Part shown: in pieces, positions 7,996-16,348 of the stretch
Numbering within the stretch: position 1 is the stretch's first letter
How the letters are laid out: each line of letters starts with the position of its first letter
Source: Paenibacillus dakarensis
Lineage (GTDB): Bacteria > Bacillota > Bacilli > Paenibacillales > Paenibacillaceae
Length of the DNA stretch: 64,000 nucleotides
Reading direction: 5' to 3'
NCBI RefSeq assembly: GCF_001373415.1
Contig: NZ_CDSE01000028.1
Span: 1 to 64,000, forward strand
Notes under the pieces: model-generated
Databases searched by the model: none
What the model was told of the DNA's origin: nothing
Seen by the model: the letters and a program-made list of their open reading frames with translations, nothing else
Position numbers and translations under genes: made by a program

Positions 7996-9444
7996 ATGTC
8001 TAAGGATAAACAATTCGTGACCGAAATTACTCCGCAGGGAGAAGACTTTTCACGCTGGTATATTGATGTCATCAAAAAAGCGGATTTGATGGACTATTCA
8101 CCGGTTCGCGGCTGTATCGTATTTAAACCGGATGGTTATGAGATATGGGAGCATATCAAGGATGAACTGGATCGTCGGTTTAAAGAAACGGGCCACCGGA
8201 ATGCTTATTTCCCGCTATTTATACCAGAAAGCTTTTTCCAAAAAGAAAAAGAGCATGTTGAAGGGTTTAACCCGGAGCTGCCTTGGGTAACCGAAGCCGG
8301 CGGTGAAAAGCTTGAAGAACGCCTCGCAATTCGCCCAACATCGGAGACAATGATTGGTCATATGTATTCCAAGTGGATCCAGTCCTATCGTGATCTTCCC
8401 GTGATGATTAATCAGTGGGCTAACGTTGTGCGATGGGAGAAGCGTACACTTCCATTTTTGCGGACAAGTGAGTTTTTATGGCAAGAAGGTCATACAGCTC
8501 ATGAGACTGAAGAGGAAGCACGTCATGAAACGATGCAAATGCTGGATATTTATTGTGATTTTGTAGAGAATTACCTGGCTATCCCGGTTATTAAGGGACA
8601 GAAGACCCCTTCTGAGAAGTTTGCAGGTGCAGTAGATACGTATTCCATTGAAGCCATGATGAAAGACGGACGCGCTGTACAAGCAGGTACATCTCACTAC
8701 ATGGGTACCAATTTCTCCAAAGCTTTTGAAATCGAATATTTGAATCGTGACAATACGCTGGAGTTCGCACACACTACTTCCTGGGGTGTGAGTACTCGAT
8801 TGATCGGATCCCTCATTATGGTGCACGGTGATGACAGGGGACTTGTCCTCCCGCCGAAGGTTGCTCCAACACAGGTGATCATGGTCCCAATTGGACCGCC
8901 TAAGACTTGGGAGTCTGTGGTAGCCCGTACCGATGAATTGTATCGTGAGCTTAAATCTGCCGGTGTTCGTGTCCGTGTTGACGACAATACAGATGTGCGT
9001 CCGGGCTGGAAGTTTAACGAATATGAAATGCGCGGTGTGCCTGTGCGTCTTGAAATTGGACCGCGTGATATGGAGAACGGCGTATGTGTGCTCGTATCCC
9101 GGATCACTGGCGAGAAGAAGGTTATAGAGCAGGCAAACCTGGTAGAAGAAGTGAAAGCGATGCTGGATCAGGTTCACCAGGAAATGTATGACCGTGCGAA
9201 GGAATTCCGTCAGGAACATTTCTATTCTGTAGATACTCTTGATGAAATGAAAGAAAGTATGGAAGAAAAACGCGGCTTTACCTTAGCCGGATGGTGCGGC
9301 TCTGAAGCATGCGAAGATACGGTGAAGCAGGAAACAGGCGCAACAAGCCGAAATATTCCTTTTGAGCCGGCTGAACACAAGAAGACTTGCCTGGTATGTG
9401 GAGAAGAGGCAAATCATACCGTACTGTTCGCAAGAGCTTATTAA
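7996..9444 (+). CDS. proS: Prolyl-tRNA synthetase, short archaeal/eukaryal-like type
   Basis: Charges tRNA-Pro with proline in the cytoplasm. The protein is 482 residues, not the roughly 565 of the usual bacterial type, and lacks the internal editing insertion. Class II motifs are visible: FPLFIPESFF with the motif 1 region, RPTSETMIGHMY, WEKRTLPFLRTSEFLWQEGH (motif 2) and GVSTRLIGSLIMVHGDDRGLVLPP (first 20 residues include the motif 3 arginine). The anticodon-binding domain follows (VIMVPIG, RVDDNTDVRPGWKF). The C-terminus has CGSEACED and CLVCGEEAN, a four-cysteine zinc-type tail ending in Tyr, typical of this class. TATAAT at 7958-7963 may be its -10. The start follows GGGAGGA. Confidence 0.95.
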   Translation: MSKDKQFVTEITPQGEDFSRWYIDVIKKADLMDYSPVRGCIVFKPDGYEIWEHIKDELDRRFKETGHRNAYFPLFIPESFFQKEKEHVEGFNPELPWVTEAGGEKLEERLAIRPTSETMIGHMYSKWIQSYRDLPVMINQWANVVRWEKRTLPFLRTSEFLWQEGHTAHETEEEARHETMQMLDIYCDFVENYLAIPVIKGQKTPSEKFAGAVDTYSIEAMMKDGRAVQAGTSHYMGTNFSKAFEIEYLNRDNTLEFAHTTSWGVSTRLIGSLIMVHGDDRGLVLPPKVAPTQVIMVPIGPPKTWESVVARTDELYRELKSAGVRVRVDDNTDVRPGWKFNEYEMRGVPVRLEIGPRDMENGVCVLVSRITGEKKVIEQANLVEEVKAMLDQVHQEMYDRAKEFRQEHFYSVDTLDEMKESMEEKRGFTLAGWCGSEACEDTVKQETGATSRNIPFEPAEHKKTCLVCGEEANHTVLFARAY

Positions 9445-9523
9445 TGTGATAGAGTAATAGGTACCTAAGAAAATAAATATTCCGGAAAGCTTCTGGATGG
9501 CATGACGCTCTGTGGGAAACAGG

Positions 9524-9563
9524 ACGAATGGGTGCTTCCCCAGGGGCTTTTCGTTTGTTATTT
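9524..9563 (+). terminator. possible intrinsic terminator after proS
   Basis: ACGAA (9524-9528) pairs with TTCGT (9550-9554), with inner TCCCC/GGGG; a T-rich tail follows. The inner loop is tight, so the call is tentative. Confidence 0.45.
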
Positions 9564-9595
9564 AACGATTTTTTTGTAAGCAGGGGGAGGAAACC

Positions 9596-12500
9596 ATGGG
9601 CACAGCGGAAGAGAAGAGAAAACGGTTTGAGCTGCTGATGAAGCAGGGAGAGGTCCCGTCAGGTTTGATTGAACCCTATTTTATGGACGGTGTCATTGAA
9701 CAGGTAGTTACAAGCCGCGGCAGTAAGGAATGGGCGATTACGATTGCGAAGGAGACGCTCGTTCCGTCAGAGGTGTATCGCACTTTTTGTTTAAGAATAC
9801 AAGAGAAAATGAATCATATAGCGAAGATCCGATTTGTATTCCGTTATCAGGACTCGGTTAGGGAAGCTGATATTGTACAGGAATATTGGAGTCTGTTTCT
9901 GGAATGGGTACACCGGGAAATACCATCTGTAAATGGATGGATGGCCAGAGCCAAACAGGAAGTGGAAGAAGGGCAGCTGCTTCTAACGATGTCGGATGGA
10001 ATGTCGCTCGAGCTTGCACGCAAGAAGCAGATTGACTCTGCAATCACCCGCTTCTTCAGTCAGTATTTTGAACTTAATCTTCGAGTGAAGATGAGTGTCG
10101 GTGATACGGATCAGACTGCATACGAGGAATTTGAACAGAAGAAGCGTGAAGAAGAACGAGAGGTTATCCAGGCGATGATGACGAGTCTGGAAGCGGAGAA
10201 TTTTGAAGAAGAGGAAGAGGGAGATATCAAGCTGCAGGTTGGTTATGATATCAAGGATCAGCCTGTCTCCATTCAGCAAATTCAGGATGAAGAGAAGAAA
10301 ATAACGATTCAAGGGACAATTTTCGGACTAGACCGCAAAGAACTTCGTAACGGCAGCACGCTCTTTATGTTTAATCTTACCGATTTCACAGACTCGCTCC
10401 AAATGAAGATGTTCGCCAAAACGAAGGATGATCTGAAGGTTCTTAGTCTGCTGGAAAATGGTAAATGGGTGAAGGCACGAGGTCGTGTTGAATATGACCG
10501 GTTCATGCAGGTGCCCGAGCTGGTCATGATTCCGTCCGATCTTTGTGAAGTGAAGGCACCCCCATCCCGTAAAGACAATGCCCCCGTGAAGCGTGTAGAG
10601 TTCCATCTTCATACAACGATGAGCGCGATGGATGCTGTAACACCGATCGATAAATATATAAAGACGGCTGCTTCGTGGGGTCACAGGGCAATTGCTGTCA
10701 GTGATCACGGCGGTATACAGTGCTATCCCGATGCCGATAAACATGCGAAAAAGAATGGCATCAAGATGATGTACGGGGTAGAAGCTAATGTCGTAAACGA
10801 TGCGGTTAATGTTGTGGAGCAAGCTCAGCCGATTGAATTGAAAAGCGCCACATACGTCGTATTTGATATTGAAACCACCGGTTTATCGATTACTCAAAAC
10901 AAAATTACAGAGCTTGCGGCAGTCAAAATGCACGAGGGTAAGGAAATCGACCGTTATGCTACATTTGTAAATCCGCATGAAAAAATTCCGTATCACATTC
11001 AGCAGTTGACAAACATTACGGATGAAATGGTTAAAGACGCTCCGGATTTAGAGCCGGTTCTTGAAGAGTTTGTCAAATTTGTTGGGGATGCTGTAATCGT
11101 CGCTCATAATGCCAGATTTGATATGGGCTTCATTCAGGCTTCACTTAAAAATGCCGGAATGCCTCTACTAGAGAATCCATATCTGGATACCCTGGAGCTG
11201 GCACGATTAATTCATCCAAGCATGAAGAATCACCGATTGAACACATTGGCGGATAAGTACAAGGTTATGCTGGAAAGCCATCACCGGGCGATTGATGACA
11301 CGATAGCACTTGCAGGCATACTGAACGGACTTCTTGCAGATGTGGAGAAGGTGAAAGGGATAACGATGCTGGACCGGCTAAATGATTATGTCGGTACAGA
11401 CCTATCGAATACGAGACCTTTTCACTGTGGTATTTATGCCTTGAATCCGGTTGGCAAGAAGAATCTTTACAAGTTAGTTTCGATGTCTCACACCGAATAT
11501 TTCAAGAGGGTTCCTTGCATTCCGAAATCCAAGCTCGTGGAAATGCGTGATGGATTGATCGTTCTTTCAGGCTGTGAAAAAGGGGAGTTCTTTGAAACGG
11601 TTCTTAACAAGACCGAGGAAGAAGCGGAAGAGGTAGCCCAGTTCTATGATGTTCTGGAAGTCCAGCCGCTGACGATGTATATGCATCTTGTTGAAAAAGG
11701 CCTGGTCGGAAGCCCGGATGAAATCAAAACAGCTATTAAAAAAGTGATCCGGATCGGAGAGAAATTGAACAAGCCTGTTATTGCGACAGGGAATGTTCAT
11801 TATCTTGAACCGGGACATAAACTGTTCCGGGATATCACGATTCATGGTATTACAGGCTTCAGTCCGCTGAAGGATATTACTAAACCGGATGCTCATTTCC
11901 GGACAACGGATGAAATGCTGAAGGAGTTCGAGTATTTAGGGCAGGATAAGGCTTATGAAATCGTCGTTCAGAATACCAATGATCTGGCTGACCGGTTTGA
12001 GGAACTCGAGCTGTTCCCATCCAAGCTGTTTACGCCAATTATTGAGGGAGCCGACGAGGAGATCCGCAACACCTGTTATGAAACGGCCAAATCCATCTAT
12101 GGTGAAGAGCTTCCAGAGGTTGTCGTTGCCCGACTGGAGAAAGAACTCGAGCCGATTATCAAGTACGGGTTCTCGGCGAACTATCTCATTTCCGAGAAGC
12201 TGGTTAAGAAGTCGAACAAGGATGGATACCTTGTAGGTTCACGGGGCTCCGTAGGCTCCTCCGTTGTTGCCACATTCCTCGGCATTTCTGAGGTTAACCC
12301 GCTGCCCGCACACTACATTTGTAAGGATGCTTCTTGTAAATACAGTGAGTGGTTCCTAGATGGCAGTGTACCGAGCGGATTTGACCTGCCGGATAAACAA
12401 TGTCCGAAATGCGGCGGTTCGCTTAAGGGTGAAGGACAGGACATTCCGTTCGAGACCTTCCTTGGTTTTAAAGGGGACAAGGTTCCGGATATCGACTTGA

Positions 12501-13909
12501 ACTTCTCGGGTGAATATCAGCCGGAGGCTCATAACTACACGAAGGTCATGTTTGGTGAGAAAAACGTATTTCGCGCGGGAACGATTGGTACAGTGGCGGA
12601 AAAAACCGCTTTCGGTTATGCCAAAAAATATGAAGAGGATCATCACAAGCGCTGGCGCGGTGCTGAACTTAACCGGCTGGCAGCCGGCTGTACAGGCGTG
12701 AAGCGGAGTACCGGTCAACATCCCGGCGGTATCGTAGTTGTACCTGATTATATTGATGTCGAGGACATTACGCCGGTGCAGTTTCCGGCAGATGATGTCA
12801 ACGCGGAGTGGAAGACCACTCACTTTGATTATCACGCTTTTGATGCGAACCTTCTTAAACTCGATATACTGGGTCACGATGATCCGACAATGATGCGTAT
12901 GCTTCAGGATTTGACAGGAGTAGATCCAACAACGATTCCCATGAATGATCCGAAGGTTATGAGCATGTTCAACTCCACAGAAGCGCTTGGAGTTACGCCG
13001 GAGGAGATCCGTTCACCTGTTGCTACTTACGGAGTTCCAGAGATGGGTACGAAATTCGTGCGGCAGATGCTTATCGAATCACAGCCATCCAGCTTTGCTG
13101 ACTTACTGCAAATATCGGGACTTTCACACGGAACAGGTGTATGGCTCGGAAACGCTCAGGAGCTGATTAAGAATGGTACATGCAATATCAAGACGGTTAT
13201 TGGTTGCCGTGATGATATTATGCTGTTCTTGATCTATAAAGCGGGGATGGATGCAGGGCTAGCGTTTAAAATTACGGAGAGTGTTCGTAAGGGTAAGGGA
13301 CTGTCACAGGAGTGGATTGACGAGATGAAGAGATGCAAAGTACCGCAGTGGTATATCGATTCATGTCTGAAAATCCAATACATGTTCCCGAAGGCACACG
13401 CCGCAGCATATGTTATCTCAGCTGTGCGTACCGCCTACTTTAAGCTTTATCATCCCATTGAATATTACGCCACTTATTTCTCCGTCCGTGCGGCGGATTT
13501 TGATATTGAACTCTGCTGTCAAGGCTATGATGCGATCCTAAGACGAATTGTTGAGATTGAACAGTTAGGATTCCAGGCAAGCATGAAGGAGAAAAGCCTG
13601 CTGCCAATCCTTGAGATGGCTTTAGAGATGACAGCCCGTGGGTTTTCTTTCAAAAGCATTGATCTGTACCGCTCGGATGCTCTTCGCTTTACGGTGGATG
13701 GAGACTCGCTCATTCCTCCTTTCTCTGCCCTGCAGGGAATCGGGGATAACGCTGCCCGCAATATTGCTGCTGCAAAAGAGGCTGGAGAGTTTCTCTCGAT
13801 TGAAGACTTCCAGCAGAAAGCCAAAGCGAGTAAGACAGCAGTGGAGCTGCTTACACAGATGGGCTGCTTCCGCGGATTACCAGAGAGTAACCAGCTCTCA
13901 TTGTTTTGA
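9596..13909 (+). CDS. polC: DNA polymerase III alpha subunit, PolC type
   Basis: Main replicative DNA polymerase of Gram-positive bacteria, with built-in proofreading. The 1437 residues equal the B. subtilis length. Order seen: N-terminal region, OB domain around residues 220-330 (TIQGTIFGLDRKEL), PHP domain starting near 335 (HLHTTMSAMDAVTP), DEDD exonuclease inserted in the PHP domain near 422 (VFDIETTGL ... AHNARFDMGF ... HRAIDDTIA), zinc-binding cysteines near 908-940 (CKDASCKY, CPKCGG), then the polymerase core (GSRGSVGSSVVA, VPDIDLNFSGEYQ, FRAGTIGTVAEKTAFGYAKK) and a helix-hairpin-helix region. Start ATG 9596 follows GGGGGAGG. It stands between proS and the rimP promoter and seems transcribed alone or from proS. 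Confidence 0.97.
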   Translation: MGTAEEKRKRFELLMKQGEVPSGLIEPYFMDGVIEQVVTSRGSKEWAITIAKETLVPSEVYRTFCLRIQEKMNHIAKIRFVFRYQDSVREADIVQEYWSLFLEWVHREIPSVNGWMARAKQEVEEGQLLLTMSDGMSLELARKKQIDSAITRFFSQYFELNLRVKMSVGDTDQTAYEEFEQKKREEEREVIQAMMTSLEAENFEEEEEGDIKLQVGYDIKDQPVSIQQIQDEEKKITIQGTIFGLDRKELRNGSTLFMFNLTDFTDSLQMKMFAKTKDDLKVLSLLENGKWVKARGRVEYDRFMQVPELVMIPSDLCEVKAPPSRKDNAPVKRVEFHLHTTMSAMDAVTPIDKYIKTAASWGHRAIAVSDHGGIQCYPDADKHAKKNGIKMMYGVEANVVNDAVNVVEQAQPIELKSATYVVFDIETTGLSITQNKITELAAVKMHEGKEIDRYATFVNPHEKIPYHIQQLTNITDEMVKDAPDLEPVLEEFVKFVGDAVIVAHNARFDMGFIQASLKNAGMPLLENPYLDTLELARLIHPSMKNHRLNTLADKYKVMLESHHRAIDDTIALAGILNGLLADVEKVKGITMLDRLNDYVGTDLSNTRPFHCGIYALNPVGKKNLYKLVSMSHTEYFKRVPCIPKSKLVEMRDGLIVLSGCEKGEFFETVLNKTEEEAEEVAQFYDVLEVQPLTMYMHLVEKGLVGSPDEIKTAIKKVIRIGEKLNKPVIATGNVHYLEPGHKLFRDITIHGITGFSPLKDITKPDAHFRTTDEMLKEFEYLGQDKAYEIVVQNTNDLADRFEELELFPSKLFTPIIEGADEEIRNTCYETAKSIYGEELPEVVVARLEKELEPIIKYGFSANYLISEKLVKKSNKDGYLVGSRGSVGSSVVATFLGISEVNPLPAHYICKDASCKYSEWFLDGSVPSGFDLPDKQCPKCGGSLKGEGQDIPFETFLGFKGDKVPDIDLNFSGEYQPEAHNYTKVMFGEKNVFRAGTIGTVAEKTAFGYAKKYEEDHHKRWRGAELNRLAAGCTGVKRSTGQHPGGIVVVPDYIDVEDITPVQFPADDVNAEWKTTHFDYHAFDANLLKLDILGHDDPTMMRMLQDLTGVDPTTIPMNDPKVMSMFNSTEALGVTPEEIRSPVATYGVPEMGTKFVRQMLIESQPSSFADLLQISGLSHGTGVWLGNAQELIKNGTCNIKTVIGCRDDIMLFLIYKAGMDAGLAFKITESVRKGKGLSQEWIDEMKRCKVPQWYIDSCLKIQYMFPKAHAAAYVISAVRTAYFKLYHPIEYYATYFSVRAADFDIELCCQGYDAILRRIVEIEQLGFQASMKEKSLLPILEMALEMTARGFSFKSIDLYRSDALRFTVDGDSLIPPFSALQGIGDNAARNIAAAKEAGEFLSIEDFQQKAKASKTAVELLTQMGCFRGLPESNQLSLF

Positions 13910-13972
13910 ATAATAGCCCTGAATACTAGCAATAATAGGCTTCTTGACAACTTGACAGTCAAGGACTGATAC

Positions 13973-14001
13973 TTGTCACTATTGTAAGACTATGTTATAA
14001 T
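13973..14001 (+). promoter_or_regulatory. sigma-A promoter of the rimP-nusA-infB operon
   Basis: TTGTCA (13973-13978), 17-bp spacer, TATAAT (13996-14001). One of the best sigma-A matches in the window. Confidence 0.8.
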
Positions 14002-14034
14002 TTTTTTGGTAATCATGGAGATAAAACCGTTGTG

Positions 14035-14060
14035 TAAAGAGTGGGGCAACCCACTCTTTA
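14035..14060 (+). other. perfect 11-bp leader hairpin with GCAA tetraloop before rimP
   Basis: TAAAGAGTGGG (14035-14045), GCAA, CCCACTCTTTA (14050-14060), about 30 nt after the predicted transcription start. No T run follows directly (the next bases are CTCTTTGG), so it looks more like a regulatory or stabilising RNA element than a plain terminator. Confidence 0.65.
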
Positions 14061-14103
14061 CTCTTTGGTATATAGGAAATGAAAGTGTTGGAGGTTATGT
14101 TCT

Positions 14104-14565
14104 TTGAGCACACCGAAGATTAAAACGACTGTGGAACAAATGGTGCAGCCGTATTTGGATGAACACGGCTTTGAACTGGTAGATGTGGAATATGTTAAAG
14201 AGGGAAGCAATTGGTTTTTGCGTGTGTTTGTTGACAAAGAAGGCGGCATTGATATCGACGATTGCGGTTTGATCAGCGAATACTTAAGTCAAAAGCTGGA
14301 TGAGAATGATCCCATTCCGACGGCTTACTTTCTTGAAGTTTCTTCGCCGGGTGCAGAGCGTCCATTGAAAAAGAAGGAAGACGTGGCCAAGGCAGTCGGG
14401 AAAGACGTTTTCGTAACAGTCTATGAGGCTGTGGATGGAATGAAAGAATTTGAAGGCAGGCTGGAATCCTTTGAAAATGAGGAGCTTGTCATTAAATCCG
14501 GGAAGAAACAACATGTTATTCCATATGAAAAAGTTGCCAGTGCCAGATTGGCCATCATTTTTTAG
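14104..14565 (+). CDS. rimP: Ribosome maturation factor RimP
   Basis: Binds the 30S precursor and promotes S12/S19 assembly in the central domain. The 153 residues carry the family pattern [25 protein letters not shown] (opening 20 are the signature), [27 protein letters not shown] and a C-terminal SH3-like barrel. The start is TTG 14104, 9 nt after GGAGG at 14090-14094; the ATG at 14097 is out of frame. First gene of the nusA operon, which couples ribosome maturation with transcription elongation factors. Confidence 0.94.
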   Translation: MSTPKIKTTVEQMVQPYLDEHGFELVDVEYVKEGSNWFLRVFVDKEGGIDIDDCGLISEYLSQKLDENDPIPTAYFLEVSSPGAERPLKKKEDVAKAVGKDVFVTVYEAVDGMKEFEGRLESFENEELVIKSGKKQHVIPYEKVASARLAIIF

Positions 14566-14601
14566 AAACACGGAAGTTTTGAAAGGGGGAACCGATTTTC
14601 A

Positions 14602-15699
14602 ATGAGTATGGATTTTATTGAAGCAATGAATGAATTGGAAAGAGACAAGGGCATTAGCAAGGATGTGCTGTTTGAAGCGATTGAAGCGGCACTCATTTCC
14701 AGCTATAAACGCAATTTTAACGCCGCTCAAAACGTACGGGTAGATATGAACCGTAATACTGGGGTTATTAAGGTGTATGCCCGTAAGCTGATCGTGGAAG
14801 AGGTTCTGGACTCCCGGACTGAAATCTCACTGACAGCTGCAAGAGATATCAACCCGCATTTTCAAATCGAGGATATCGCTGAGATTGAAGTAACACCGCG
14901 CGATTTTGGCCGTATCGCTGCTCAAACCGCGAAACAGGTAGTTACTCAGCGTATTCGCGAAGCGGAGCGGGGTCTGATTTACAGTGCCTTTATCGACAAG
15001 GAAGATGATATTGTTACAGGCACACTGCAGCGTCAAGACGCGCGTAATATTTACATTGACCTGGGCAAGATTGAAGCGGTTCTGCCGCTCACAGAGCTGA
15101 TGCCTAATGAGAAATTCAAGCACGGCGACCGGATTAAAGCGTACATTACAAAAGTTGAGAACACAACGAAGGGACCGCAGATTATGTTGTCCCGCACACA
15201 TCCCGGTCTGCTCAAGCGCCTGTTCGAGCTTGAAGTGCCTGAGATTTTTGATGGTGTGGTGGAAATTCGTTCTGTTGCCCGTGAAGCTGGCTTCCGTTCC
15301 AAAATCGCAGTGTATTCCCGCAATGAGGAAGTTGATCCTGTCGGCTCCTGCGTAGGTCCGAAAGGTATGCGTGTGCAGACGATCGTTAATGAACTTCGCG
15401 GTGAGAAGATCGACATCGTACGTTATTCCGAGAAAGTCGAGGAGTATGTTGCGAATGCACTCAGTCCTTCGAAAGTTCTGGAAGTACAGGTGTTTGAGGA
15501 CGAGAAGATGGCTCGCGTCATTGTTCCTGACTACCAACTGTCTCTGGCTATCGGAATCAAAGGGCAAAATGCCCGTCTTGCAGCTAAATTGACAGGATGG
15601 AAGATCGATATTAAGAGCGAGAGTCAGGCGGAACAGGAATACGGCAGACCAAGAACCCTTACGGGTGAGATGCATCAGGATTCTGTCTCCGTCGATTAA
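14602..15699 (+). CDS. nusA: Transcription termination/antitermination factor NusA
   Basis: Binds RNA polymerase and nascent RNA, influencing pausing, intrinsic termination and antitermination. The 365 residues show the N-terminal polymerase-binding domain ([15 protein letters not shown]), an S1 domain ([20 protein letters not shown]), and two KH domains with [20 protein letters not shown] and [20 protein letters not shown]. It lacks the C-terminal acidic repeats of E. coli NusA, as usual for Firmicutes. ATG 14602 follows GAAAGGGGG. Confidence 0.96.
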   Translation: MSMDFIEAMNELERDKGISKDVLFEAIEAALISSYKRNFNAAQNVRVDMNRNTGVIKVYARKLIVEEVLDSRTEISLTAARDINPHFQIEDIAEIEVTPRDFGRIAAQTAKQVVTQRIREAERGLIYSAFIDKEDDIVTGTLQRQDARNIYIDLGKIEAVLPLTELMPNEKFKHGDRIKAYITKVENTTKGPQIMLSRTHPGLLKRLFELEVPEIFDGVVEIRSVAREAGFRSKIAVYSRNEEVDPVGSCVGPKGMRVQTIVNELRGEKIDIVRYSEKVEEYVANALSPSKVLEVQVFEDEKMARVIVPDYQLSLAIGIKGQNARLAAKLTGWKIDIKSESQAEQEYGRPRTLTGEMHQDSVSVD

Positions 15700-15723
15700 T
15701 GTAAAGGGACGGGGGTACTTGCT

Positions 15724-16032
15724 TTGAAACAGAGAAAGATTCCGCTTCGTAAATGTGTCGCTTGTCAGGAAATGAAGTCCAAGAAGCAGCTTATCCGTGT
15801 TGTTAAGACACCTGAAGATACAGTGCTTATTGATCTGACAGGTAAGAAGTCGGGCAGAGGCGCTTATTTGTGCGGAAAGCTGTCCTGCTTTAAACTGGCA
15901 CAAAAAAACAAAGCGCTTGATCGTGCTTTAAAGCATCATGTTCAGTCTGAAATTTATGAACAGCTGGCTCAGGATTTCATCACGGTAGAAGATGAATTTC
16001 TTGCGGCTAAGGAGAGTGCCGATGAAGAATAG
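15724..16032 (+). CDS. rnpM: RNase P modulator RnpM (YlxR family)
   Basis: Small nucleic-acid-binding protein of the YlxR family. In B. subtilis the homologue was shown to bind and modulate RNase P RNA. The 102 residues begin MKQRKIPLRKCVACQEMKSK (CxxC) and continue with the family GRGAYLC motif. TTG 15724 is the start, after GGGACGGGGG. It overlaps ylxQ by 11 nt, and sits in the invariant nusA-ylxR-ylxQ-infB order. Confidence 0.92.
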   Translation: MKQRKIPLRKCVACQEMKSKKQLIRVVKTPEDTVLIDLTGKKSGRGAYLCGKLSCFKLAQKNKALDRALKHHVQSEIYEQLAQDFITVEDEFLAAKESADEE

Positions 16033-16348
16033 GGCACTTTCTCATTTAGGCCTTGCCATGCGAGCAGGTAAAGTGGTTACCGGCGATGAGATCGTGCTCA
16101 AAGCAATCCGGTCTTCTGAAGCGAAAATGGTCCTTCTGGCGGGTGACGCCTCAGATAATACAAAAAAAAAGTTCCGTGATAAATGCGGAACTTACAAAAT
16201 CCCTCTGGTAATCGGATTTGACCGGGAAAGTCTGGGCACAAGTGTAGGTAAACCTGAACGTGTTGTGCTGGCAGTTACGGATCAAGGATTCGCAGAAATG
16301 ATCTCCAAGCAAGTGGGGATAATGTCGGAGGTGGAGTATATTGAGTAA
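16022..16348 (+). CDS. ylxQ: YlxQ, L7Ae-family K-turn RNA-binding protein
   Basis: Member of the L7Ae/L30e family that binds kink-turn RNA. The 108 residues carry [19 protein letters not shown], the [19 protein letters not shown] block (KKF region) and [20 protein letters not shown]. The ATG at 16022 lies inside the rnpM end, with translational coupling; the infB start overlaps this gene by 8 nt. Ribosomal or tRNA-related role is inferred from the family and from its neighbours. Confidence 0.9.
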   Translation: MKNRALSHLGLAMRAGKVVTGDEIVLKAIRSSEAKMVLLAGDASDNTKKKFRDKCGTYKIPLVIGFDRESLGTSVGKPERVVLAVTDQGFAEMISKQVGIMSEVEYIE

